A stretch of DNA of 64,000 nucleotides from contig BBZX01000009.1 of the NCBI GenBank assembly GCA_001305055.1, positions 62,001 to 126,000 of the forward strand, read 5' to 3'. The position numbers and the translations under genes are program-made. The stretch's first letter is position 1; the number at the start of each line of letters is the position of its first letter. Of this stretch, positions 54,622-62,911 are shown in pieces. This DNA is from Clostridia bacterium UC5.1-1C12 (lineage in GTDB: Bacteria; Bacillota_I; Bacilli_A; Erysipelotrichales; Erysipelotrichaceae). Below the pieces are notes generated by a model. It was given only the letters and a program-made list of their open reading frames with translations, did not search any database and had not been told where the DNA came from.

Positions 54622-56106
54622 TCATTGCAAATAAAAATTGCATGACTTTCTAAAAAGGTTATAAATTAAGGATATTTCAAAGGTTTCGTCATCTATAATT
54701 ATATAATCAAGGAAAGTATCAACCATCATTTTTTGTATTCATAGCTGTCATCAATGTTTTTTAATAAATAGTTGATAGCTTTTTTACATCTTTTTTAGTG
54801 AGAACTTCATCCGCAGTTGTCAGATATTCAAGCTCAGATTGTAAATATTTCATTTTATCCTCTATTTTGTTTTTTCTTGCCATATATTTTTCTTTTGACA
54901 TTCCTTCATCTAAGTAAATATCAAGTATATTGTCTAACTTTTTATCACATGCTTGTATCTCTTTTTTAAGGTACTTATTCTTTCTTCATTATCTGATTTA
55001 TCATTAAGTAACTCTAGTCCTTTGTTTATGTATTCATTTAAAGAAGCTTCATTGAAAAAAGTTTTCTTTTATGAAATCTATTACTGTGGCTTCGAGCATA
55101 TCTGCATTTATAATTTTAGCATCACACTTTTTGCGATTATGCCTTGAACATGTGTAAAATCGGTATACATAATTTTCATATGGCGCTGATGATGATCCTA
55201 TATAATTTGCTCCACATTTTTTACATTTAACATATCCAACAAGTAAATAATTATGCTTCTTACCGCCTTTTGGTTTATTCATTGTTCTTTTTCTCCTTGC
55301 TGTTTCCCAAATATCAGCTTCAATTATGATCGGGTAAGTTTCTTCTTGTTTCCACTCTGTATTTTTGATGACTTTTCTGTTTTCTTCCGTTTTTTATTAC
55401 TTTACTTTTGCCGTGAAAATAAGTACCTTTATATTTTTCGTTTTTTAGCAGCTTCCCTATTGTATCTGCTGTCCAGTCATTACCGCGTTTTTGTTTTAAG
55501 ACCTCTTTTGTTTAGCCTATCTGCGATTGTTACATAACCATTGTTATCTAAATATAAATTATAGATTTCTTTAACAATAGAAGCTTCATAATCATCAATC
55601 TCAATCATGTGCGTTTCGCTGTTTACTTTATAGCCATATGGAAGAAAGCCTCCATTATATATGCCTTTTTCAACGTTTCTATACATTCCTTTTTTTACTT
55701 CTCTTGATAAATTTTTTGAATAATATTCAGCCATGCCTTCTAATACAGACATTAATATAACATCTTCAGGAGAATCGTCATTAACGTTTTCTAACACTGA
55801 TAATAATTTTACTCCATGATCCGCTAAACGTTTTCTAACTACTGCGCTATCATAGCGATTGCGAGCAAATCGATCAAGCTTATGCACTACAACAAAATCA
55901 ACTTTGCCTTTATCTGCTTCATCAAGCATATTCTGAAACTGTTCACGATTATCATTAGTTCCGGATAATCCTCTATCAGCATAAAATTCTAGCAGATTAA
56001 ATTTGTTACTTTTGCAAAAATCACGAATAGCTATTTCTTGTGCTTCTATCGATTCTTCACGTTGCCTATCAGAACTGAAACGAGCATATCCTAAAGCAGT
56101 TTTCAT
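54622..56106 (-). CDS. Large serine recombinase (integrase; several frameshifts)
   Basis: About 497 residues. The resolvase domain (residues 1-~150) has YARFSSDRQREESIEAQ with the catalytic Ser, DRGLSGT and VHKLDRFARNRYD. The recombinase domain starts at GFLPYGYKVN, the zinc ribbon is CKKCGANY...CSRH..KKC, and a coiled coil follows (KEKYMARKNKIEDKMKYL). The protein ends ISLIYNLFRKSCNFYLQ. The frame breaks about six times (near 55494, 55350, 55053, 54965, 54790 and 54735), mostly in A runs. The start follows ACAGGAGGT. Its 3' end touches the element's edge, the usual place for this enzyme. Confidence 0.85.
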
Positions 56107-56227
56107 TTGGTTACCTCCTGTTGGCAATAAATACCAGTTTAATAATTACAAAATTTACCATATAATATGAGTGTGATCACAACACCCAACATAATTACAT
56201 AATAGCCGCCATATACGGGAGGATATT

Positions 56228-56389
56228 ATGGAACTAGAAGTAGAGTATGTTAAATCTTGCAAGAATCAAGTAATTATATACCTTGAAGCTCATAAAGTTG
56301 TTTTGTATACTGATAAAACAATTAACAATGAGTTTAAAAGATATGTGCAAAGTAGACTGCCAGGCTATACTTTAATCGAGAAGCGTTAA
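56228..56389 (+). CDS. Small phage protein of unknown function
   Basis: A 53-residue protein beginning MELEVEYVKSCKNQVI with a very good GGGAGGA ribosome site and followed at once by a terminator. No family is recognised. It lies between the integrase and repressor genes, both on the other strand, and could be a small regulator such as an excision factor (position only). Confidence 0.6.
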   Translation: MELEVEYVKSCKNQVIIYLEAHKVVLYTDKTINNEFKRYVQSRLPGYTLIEKR

Positions 56390-56404
56390 TGCTTCTCTTT
56401 TTTT
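56378..56404 (+). terminator. Terminator of the small phage gene
   Basis: GAGAAGC (56378-56384) pairs with GCTTCTC (56391-56397), then seven T. Confidence 0.9.
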
Positions 56405-56408
56405 GTTT

Positions 56409-57041
56409 TTATAAAGTACGTCTGATTTCAATTACTTTACCGATGATTCGTACCGGCTTTGTTTCAACTTCTTCAGCAGAATAATAAAGTGGAGTAAATT
56501 CAGGGTTATGTCCTATTAACATAATTCCACCATCTTTTATGATTACTTTTTGCAAGTAGCCTCATCACCGTTAACCATTACAATAGCAACTTGACCTGAT
56601 TCAATCATTTCTTGCTTTCTTACAATAACAACATCATCTTCCATAATAAGTGGATACATCGAATTACCCTTGATTTTTAGTCCAAAGTATTCACCTTTCT
56701 TAGCTGTTTCTTCATCTATTTCTTCGTAATCCAAAATGTCTTCGATAGCTTCTAAAGGTATGCCTGCAGGTACAGAACCAAGTACAGGAATTTTTGTTGC
56801 TTTTTTTATATTTACATTTTTCTATGGTTGTCTTATTGATGCTTCGATCGCTGGATATACCTGTCAAATAATCTATATCTACTTCTAGATAATCAGCAAT
56901 TTTTTTTAGCTTATCAATTTTAGGTGCGCTTCTGCCAATTTTCCAATCACTGAACGTTGATGTACCTAATCCTGTTTCCTTTGCAACTCTATATGCTGTG
57001 ATGCCTTTTTCTTTTATAAGTTTTTCAAAAATCTCATACAT
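56409..57041 (-). CDS. CI/LexA-like phage repressor (HTH plus S24 peptidase; two frameshifts)
   Basis: About 210 residues: an N-terminal HTH_3 domain (KGITAYRVAKETGLGTSTFSD) and a C-terminal S24 self-cleavage domain. The cleavage region PVLGSVPAGIP holds the Ala-Gly pair, GNSMYPLI the catalytic Ser, and GDEATCKKV the Lys. One extra A near 56820 and one lost A near 56545 break the frame. The ending is VRIIGKVIEIRRTL. SOS-type induction by RecA is expected. Start at 57041 follows GGAAAGAGG. Confidence 0.85.
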
Positions 57042-57065
57042 ATATACCTCTTTCCAAAATATGAC

Positions 57066-57147
57066 GGAAATCATTGTTAAAAGCGTTGACACCATATGAA
57101 ATCAGTGCTATTATTAGCACATAGAAAGGAAATCATTGCTAACAATG
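57066..57147. promoter_or_regulatory. CI/Cro switch: promoter and operators
   Basis: TTGACA (57086-57091), a 17-base spacer and TATTAT (57109-57114) form a near-ideal rightward promoter. GTGCTA-TTAT-TAGCAC (57105-57120) covers the -10. CATTG-CTAA-CAATG (57134-57147) is a second palindrome. GGAAATCATTG occurs twice (57066-57076 and 57128-57138). These are likely repressor sites. Confidence 0.7.
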
Positions 57148-57237
57148 AAATACGTTTTATATTTTTTCTTTTCCTAATAAAAATATATCACATTTCCGTA
57201 ATAGTTGCAAGGTTTCCGAGAGGGGAGGTGAATAAAT

Positions 57238-57423
57238 TTGTATAATAAATTTTTGGAATTAGTTCAAAGCAACGGATTGACGGCTTATCGTGTATCAAAA
57301 GACACAGGGATTCCCACCGCTACATTAAGCGATTGGAAAAATGGGCGAAGTAAGCCAAAGCTTGATAAGCTTAAAATTCTTGCTGATTATTTTAAAGTGC
57401 CGATTGAATATTTTATGGAGTAA
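57238..57423 (+). CDS. Cro-like HTH protein
   Basis: A 61-residue HTH_3 protein with a TTG start behind a perfect AGGGGAGGTG site. Its recognition region TATLSDWKNGRSKPKLDKLK is nearly the same as that of the CI-like protein (TSTFSDWKIGRSAPKIDKLK), so both should read the same operators. It is the first gene of the rightward early operon. Confidence 0.85.
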   Translation: MYNKFLELVQSNGLTAYRVSKDTGIPTATLSDWKNGRSKPKLDKLKILADYFKVPIEYFME

Positions 57424-57436
57424 GAAAGGAGAGTAC

Positions 57437-57622
57437 ATGAAAAATCAAAGGAAACCGATTTATAAAATCGGCACTGAATCAAGAGATATTGAACCATTTC
57501 TAAGGTTTATTCTTGATTTAGCAAGGGAACTAAAAAAAGAGATACCGCCGCCGTGGAAAGCACAGTATCTCACATTGATAATTCACCAAAATTATCAATT
57601 AAATTATAGCACATGCCAGTAA
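57437..57622 (+). CDS. Small phage early protein
   Basis: A 61-residue protein starting MKNQRKPIYKIGTES after AAAGGAGAG. No family recognised; mixed charged and hydrophobic, possibly helical (FLRFILDLARELKKE). Confidence 0.6.
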   Translation: MKNQRKPIYKIGTESRDIEPFLRFILDLARELKKEIPPPWKAQYLTLIIHQNYQLNYSTCQ

Positions 57623-57641
57623 AAAGGCAAAGGAGAATGTA

Positions 57642-57883
57642 ATGGAAAGAAAAAGCCAGATCAATTATTAGGAAAAGATTTGTTTGACGTTATCTTTGAA
57701 ATTTATCTTGGATATATAACACCGATTGACTGCGTGAATGACGCTGATGATCTCAAGCAAATAGAAGAAATTAAAGATGAGATTATCACAATGACTGGTA
57801 TATATGCTGACAACATTGCAGATATGTTAGTCCGTATCGGCAGAGAATCTTTTGAAAAGTATCCTACACACAGAGAATTATAA
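57642..57883 (+). CDS. Small phage early protein (frameshifted)
   Basis: About 80 residues, acidic and helical (DADDLKQIEEIKDEIITMTG). One A is missing in the run at ~57650 (GAAAAAGCC). Corrected, it starts MERKKPDQLLGKDLFDVIF after AAAGGAGAA. Function unknown. Confidence 0.6.
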
Positions 57884-58258
57884 CAGATTACCAATTAAAG
57901 TAGAAATGATTGCATCTGCAGTAAAAGAGCCAAGTGTACAGCCGGCTTCAATTAATTTTGGTTTAATAATCTTCCAGTGTGAATTATCACTAATAGAAGC
58001 TAATAGTTTATGTCCTTTTTCGGTTATATCTGAAATATTTGCTGCATTAGCTTTTGCGGTATTGCACTGTTTAATGAAATTGTTTTCTAACAGATATTGT
58101 ATTGAATAGATAATTTCATCTTTAGAATAGTTAGAGCGCAAGGTTTCGTTGGAGATTAATTTCAAAGCTTTTATAGGTCTAGGTTTTCCGTTATAGAAAA
58201 CAAGACCATTTTCTAAAGTTAATAGAATATCTCGAATGCAATCATTATTTAATTTCAT
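57878..58258 (-). CDS. DUF2513 family phage protein
   Basis: A 126-residue protein opening MKLNNDCIRDILLTLENG, which is the hallmark of DUF2513, and containing YSIQYLLENNFIKQ and ITEKGHKLLASI. The pattern suggests a winged helix. The start follows GAGGTGATT. It is on the opposite strand to the early operon, its 3' end overlapping the preceding gene by a few bases. Confidence 0.8.
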   Translation of the reverse strand: MKLNNDCIRDILLTLENGLVFYNGKPRPIKALKLISNETLRSNYSKDEIIYSIQYLLENNFIKQCNTAKANAANISDITEKGHKLLASISDNSHWKIIKPKLIEAGCTLGSFTADAIISTLIGNLL

Positions 58259-58316
58259 TGGAATCACCTCGAGAAAATTGTAGCACAAGGATAAGAAAAG
58301 GCAAGGTAAATAAGTA

Positions 58317-58488
58317 GTGAATGATAAAGTGAAGAAAGAGATAGAACGATTAAAAAAAGCAGATGCAGTAGATATTGTTTCTGAAATATTATCTAAAGAA
58401 ATTGACATTTTAAAAAGGTGTTTGTTGTTTATCTGTTTTAGTAAATATCGTTTTAATAACATCTACTTTAATTGCTTTATTTTCCTAA
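58317..58488 (+). CDS. Small membrane protein of the element (two frameshifts)
   Basis: Starts GTG with MNDKVKKEIERLKKADAVDI, a charged helix, and after correcting A and T runs near 58411-58416 and 58433-58438 ends in one membrane helix (VFVVYLFLVNIVLITSTLIALF). About 58 residues. Type: cytoplasmic helix plus C-terminal anchor. Function unknown. Confidence 0.5.
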
Positions 58489-58500
58489 AGTGGAGGAAAA

Positions 58501-58776
58501 ATGGACAAAATTAAAACCCGTTTTAAGTTGGAGACATTGTCTACATCAACGTTAATAGATATGTGGACCAATTTCAATCAAGCTCCTTACTATAACGGTC
58601 GTAATTGGGATAAAAATTTTCCTGATAAACCCTATTATTATGACCTGTTGCCGTTTGACTGTAAATGGTTTAAAAGGTTTACAAAATTCCGTTATATTAT
58701 TGAAGCAATGAAAATGATTGAAATGGTGGTAGGACAAAGGAAAATCATTGAGGAATTAAACAAGAAACGATCTTGA
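58501..58776 (+). CDS. Phage protein of unknown function
   Basis: A 91-residue, Tyr- and Lys-rich protein (NGRNWDKNFPDKPYYYDLL; KWFKRFTKFRYIIEAMKM) after AGTGGAGG. No family recognised. Confidence 0.6.
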   Translation: MDKIKTRFKLETLSTSTLIDMWTNFNQAPYYNGRNWDKNFPDKPYYYDLLPFDCKWFKRFTKFRYIIEAMKMIEMVVGQRKIIEELNKKRS

Positions 58777-58835
58777 TGAATGGGATTATTACAGAAAATT
58801 GTAGCATTAATACCTAAAAAGGCAAGGAGAAACCA

Positions 58836-59461
58836 ATGATCAAATACATAAGAAAACCAATCTGGAAGAACTGGATCATCTTAGGACTTGTGATTTATTC
58901 GGCAGCAGTTACGGTGCAAATTTATAATTGCAACCGATTAGCTGAGGAGCAAACCGAAAAGATAGCGCAGCTGCAGAGTGAAAAAGCAGAGCTGCAGGTG
59001 CTTGGCGAGATTATCACACCAGTAATAGAAGAAGATTACTGAACGCCGATAACAGGTGTTGAAACTCGTATTGACGAGAATCATACACCTGCGGATATAT
59101 TTAACGGCTATGTCGAAAAATTTAACTTCTCTCTCGATTTTTATGGCTTAGCGTTGATTATGGTATTGACCCAAGCTTTGCCCTTGCTACGTGGGCATGG
59201 GAGACAGGTTGGGGTAGCAGTGATTTATGGATTAATCACAACAACCCAGCTGGCATTACGTGTGGCATAGAATACTGTTCATATGACAGCAAAGAACAGG
59301 GATTACAGGCTATGTTTAGCCTATTACGGTACTATATCAACGATTTAGGCCGAAATACTGTCCTTTGTGTCAGAGAACTATGGAGTGAGAGTAATGATGC
59401 CGACAGTATTGTTAAAATCATGCTGGAAATAAATGAAAGGAGAGAAAAACCTTATGAGTGA
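58836..59461 (+). CDS. Membrane-anchored glucosaminidase/lysozyme-like protein (interrupted)
   Basis: The first 68 residues hold a membrane helix (NWIILGLVIYSAAVTVQIY) and a coiled coil (EEQTEKIAQLQSEKAEL), then an in-frame TGA at 59040-59042. The same frame continues TPITGVETRIDENHTPADIF. After one lost T near 59157 a glucosaminidase-type domain follows (FALATWAWETGWGSSD, NNPAGITCG, SKEQGLQAMF). The Glu in WETGWG is the likely catalytic acid. The TGA may be an error or true inactivation. Confidence 0.6.
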
Positions 59462-59774
59462 AAGAACGAGGCGGTGTAACATCACACCGAAAGTCAGAAA
59501 AGAAGTCAAAGAGAGAGATTGTGATTGCTGTATCTTTTGCGGCTCAACTTATGGCGTACAGATTTGCCATATAGTCCCACGGAGCCGTGGCGGCTTAGGT
59601 ATCCCTCAAAACCTTGTATGTGGGTGCATAAGCTGCCATGCAAAGATGGATCAAAGCACTCAACGCCAAGCGATGTTGGATAGAGCACAGGAATATTTGC
59701 AAAGCATTTATCCGGATTTTGATGATACATCTAAAGTCTATCAAAAATGGGGTGGACTGTTCTCAGCGTGCTAA
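59454..59774 (+). CDS. HNH endonuclease
   Basis: A 106-residue HNH nuclease: two zinc CxxC pairs (CCIFCG and CGCISC) around the catalytic CHIVPRSRGG, with NLVCGC following. Start overlaps the preceding gene's stop, behind AAAGGAGAG. In phages such enzymes act in packaging or homing; here it lies with early genes and abuts a tyrosine recombinase. Confidence 0.85.
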   Translation: MSERTRRCNITPKVRKEVKERDCDCCIFCGSTYGVQICHIVPRSRGGLGIPQNLVCGCISCHAKMDQSTQRQAMLDRAQEYLQSIYPDFDDTSKVYQKWGGLFSAC

Positions 59775-60616
59775 ATGAGAAAAGCAGAATATGCAGGCCA
59801 CCTTGAAGAATTTTTGGCTGAACTGAAGATGGCTGAAAAGAGCGAGCTGACCTTGAAAAAGTACCGGCGGGATCTGATGAGATTTTATGGCTTTGTTAAG
59901 CAGGTTAATTTTGACAAAGAAACAGCGATTGACTATAAGCAGTCCTTGATATCACAGGGATACAAGCTATCAAGCATCAATAGTTATTTAGTAGTGCTTA
60001 ATAAGTATCTAACATGGCTTGGTGCTACTGATCTAAAGGTTAAGCTGCTCAAGACACAACGCCGGGGAAGCAGAGAGGATATTATCACGCTGGAAGATTA
60101 TAAGCGACTGCTAAGGCATGCAAAAAAGCGTGGTGAGATGGATATGTACCACTTGATGAAGGTGCTGGCAATGACAGGCATTAGAATTGAAGAACTTAAA
60201 TTTATTACAGTTGAAAATATTCAAACGAACTACATAGCTGTGACAAACAAAGGAAAATCCAGAACGGTCATACTCAGACAGGACTTAGCAAGGGATCTGC
60301 GCAGATATTGCCGCATAAGTGGTATACGACATGGGTTTGTATTTGCCGGTAAAAAAGAGGGCTGCATGATGCTAAAAGCACCATATGGAGGAGGTTAAAA
60401 AAGATTGCTGGTGCTGCCAAAGTCAACAAGAAAAAGGTACATGCACACTCATTCAGACATTTCTTTGCAAAGCAGTTTCTATTGCAAAACAATAACAATA
60501 TCCTTGAGCTTGCCGATATACTCGGTCACGAATCCTTAGATACAACACGCATATACAATGTATCGACGGATGCAGAAAAAAGAAAGAAGCTGGAAAATAT
60601 GAAATTTTCTAGATGA
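59775..60616 (+). CDS. Tyrosine recombinase, XerC/D-like (frameshifted)
   Basis: About 281 residues. A SAM-like N-terminal core-binding domain (LTLKKYRRDLMRFYGF) precedes a catalytic domain with Arg in MTGIRIEELKF, HSFRH and the Tyr in DTTRIYNVS; ILGHESLDTT gives the second His. One A is missing near 60375 (CTAAAAGCACC). It starts directly after the HNH stop. A second recombinase beside the serine integrase may resolve multimers or act on another site. Confidence 0.85.
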
Positions 60617-60627
60617 AGGGAGAACAA

Positions 60628-61039
60628 ATGAAGCAAATAGCACAATCAATTTTAGATATTGATAACGGAAAAATGAAAGAACAAGCCAATTATGAATTGG
60701 CAAAAATTATGGCGAATTTGAATGATATTAATGCTAATGAAAAAACCAAAGAGAGGGTTAACCATCAAACTAACATTTTTACCAGTTGATGATGGAACGG
60801 TAATCACATCATATGAAGTTTTACCTAAGCTGGCACCTATGAGACCGAAGCAACTCATCTTACGGCAGGATCAAAAAGCTGATCCTGAAACTGGCATGAT
60901 GATCGATGTGTTGGTAGAAACAACTAGACAGGCAAGAGGACAACTAAATCTTGATGGAGAAATCTTTGAGCCTGAAATGTGCCTGATTGGATTAGGTGCA
61001 GATAAATTAATTAAAAAAGAGGAAGTCCAAAAGGACTAG
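60628..61039 (+). CDS. Phage replication terminator-like protein (frameshifted)
   Basis: About 137 residues starting MKQIAQSILDIDNGKMKEQ after AAGGGAGAA, then, after one extra A near 60739-60744, KRGLTIKLTFLPVDDGTVITS and EVLPKLAPMRPKQLILRQD. This resembles proteins labelled replication terminator in Firmicutes phages. The function is not firmly known. Confidence 0.55.
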
Positions 61040-61051
61040 GAGGAAAGAAAC

Positions 61052-61776
61052 ATGTTAAAGGAATTAGCTCAGTATATTACAGGATTAGCACTTGATGCAG
61101 AAAAAACAGAAGTGATTGAAATTGAAGGAGAAACTTATATTGACGGTAAACGTCTAATGCCGGATGCTTGCGGCAACAAAGAATTAAACACGTTGGATGC
61201 TGCAATTGATTTTCTGCGTGTTACTTGTCGTGATGGAGATTTTGAGTATCCGCTAATTGTATCAGCAACACATAGGAATATTGAGGTATATAGTTCATTA
61301 GATAAATATAAAAACGTAATTATGTGTTGTCCGTATCCCCTACAACACCACAAATTAATTTTGATTTTTATATGGATTTAGAGGAGTTTATCATTCAGCT
61401 GCAGACTTGTTTTGTAGATACGCCCAACAAGCAAAGATTACTGGAATTAGTCAGTTCGTTTGTAGAGTCGGAAAAGCTTGAAGTTGCAGACAACGGTATC
61501 AGCCAAACGGTGGTTGTAGAAAAAGGAGCTGCCGTCAAATCAAAAAATGCTGTTGAAGTAAATCCTTTTGTCAGATTGGCTGCTTATAGAACGTATGCTG
61601 AGGTTGAGCAACCTGAGACCATCTATCTATTGAGAGTTAAGCAAGGTAATCGTATTGCACTGTATGAAGCTGATGGCGGTAAGTGGAAACTAGAAGCTCA
61701 GATGAGAGTTGCCGGCTATCTACGAGATGGTTTAACTGATTTGATTGAAGCAGGCAAGGTCGTTGTTATCGGGTGA
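61052..61776 (+). CDS. DUF2303 family phage protein (frameshifted)
   Basis: About 242 residues. The second half matches DUF2303 (YfdQ-like): LEEFIIQLQTCFVDTPNKQ, DNGISQTVVVEKGAA, NPFVRLAAYRTYAEVEQPET and ALYEADGGKWKLEA. The frame breaks near 61322-61330 (TTATGTGTTGTCC), losing one base. The family is linked to phage recombination or replication regions; its biochemical role is unknown. Confidence 0.78.
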
Positions 61777-62102
61777 AAGAGTATATCCGAAGATTGCTAG
61801 AACAAGCGATCGGATCAGAAAATGCAATCACGAAATCTGAACTATGTCGGAAAGCACGATTAGGTGAAAGAGCTATCAGAAATTTTATTCGAGATTTGAG
61901 GATGGAAGGTATGGTAATCTGTTCGACAGCTTCCGGTGCCGGTTATTATGTGCCTAAAAATGTTTCTGAGGTTAATCACTTTATCCGGGAAATGGAAAAG
62001 CGAGGACGTGAGTGTTATGCTGCTGCATCTATGGCAAGGCAATGGATGGTGAACAATGGCTTAGATACGCCTAGCGAGAGCGTTGTGGTTGACGTTTTAT
62101 AA
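61773..62102 (+). CDS. HTH-type phage protein
   Basis: A 109-residue protein with a GTG start overlapping the DUF2303 stop. A winged-helix pattern (ITKSELCRKARLGERAIRNFI) occupies residues ~20-40, followed by GMVICSTASGAGYYVP, the wing. Probably DNA-binding in the early operon. Confidence 0.65.
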   Translation: MKEYIRRLLEQAIGSENAITKSELCRKARLGERAIRNFIRDLRMEGMVICSTASGAGYYVPKNVSEVNHFIREMEKRGRECYAAASMARQWMVNNGLDTPSESVVVDVL

Positions 62103-62116
62103 ACATGGAGGAAGAT

Positions 62117-62911
62117 ATGGCAAGACCTTATAAAGAGGGCTGCAGCTATTTTCCGAGTGATGTTGATATTTATTCTGATTTTAAGATCATTGATTTGTTA
62201 AATGAATATGGTCCTCTTGGTTACACTGTTTATGATTGGGTAATCCGCCGAGTGTACCAAGAGGGTTATTATTTACAAACTGATCTTAATCAATTAAGTA
62301 CGTTCTTTGTCCGAGACATAGGATCAAAGTGGATAAGGAACAAAGAGGTTGTGCTGCAAGTGATACACTTCTGTGCGGAATTAGACCTTTTCGATAAGGA
62401 TCTCCTTGCACAGGGTGTTATCACCTCTGTTGGCATTCAGCGCCGGTACGTTGAGATCACCGCTCGCAGAAGACAGCCTAATATATTATCAAAATTTTGC
62501 ATTTTGCCGGATGCTTTTTTAAGTGTACGCAACAATGCAGTTATTGATAACAATAATCTAGTTATTGTCAACAAAAACGAGGTAAATGGTAACAGCAACG
62601 GTATAAAGAAAAGTAAAGAAAAAGAAAGTAATACTGGCACTGATGAATCAGCACCAGCAGTTGTTGAATTGATATTGAATGACAGCAGTATGTATCCTGT
62701 CTACCAGAAACAAATAGAAGAATGGTACGAACTATTTCCGGCAGTAGATATAGTTACAGAATTGAGAAAAATGCAGGCATGGTTATCTGCTAATCCCAAG
62801 CGTAGGAAAACAAAAAAAGGGATCTTACGCTTTATAGTGAATTGGCTGATGAAAGAACAGGATAAGCCGCACAGGGAGGTAACTGGTAAGAGTGAATACC
62901 CAAACATATGA
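62117..62911 (+). CDS. Replication organiser, DUF4373/Lin1244-Lin1753-type N-terminal domain
   Basis: A 264-residue protein opening MARPYKEGCSYFPSDVDIYS and continuing LNEYGPLGYTVYDWVIRRVY, the signature of the Lin1244/Lin1753 N-terminal domain found in phage replication initiators. A low-complexity Asn/Lys linker follows, then a C-terminal helical domain (EEWYELFPAVDIVTELRKMQ). Start at 62117 fits GGAGGAAGAT better than an ATG at 62105. It probably loads the helicase encoded next. Confidence 0.8.
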   Translation: MARPYKEGCSYFPSDVDIYSDFKIIDLLNEYGPLGYTVYDWVIRRVYQEGYYLQTDLNQLSTFFVRDIGSKWIRNKEVVLQVIHFCAELDLFDKDLLAQGVITSVGIQRRYVEITARRRQPNILSKFCILPDAFLSVRNNAVIDNNNLVIVNKNEVNGNSNGIKKSKEKESNTGTDESAPAVVELILNDSSMYPVYQKQIEEWYELFPAVDIVTELRKMQAWLSANPKRRKTKKGILRFIVNWLMKEQDKPHREVTGKSEYPNI

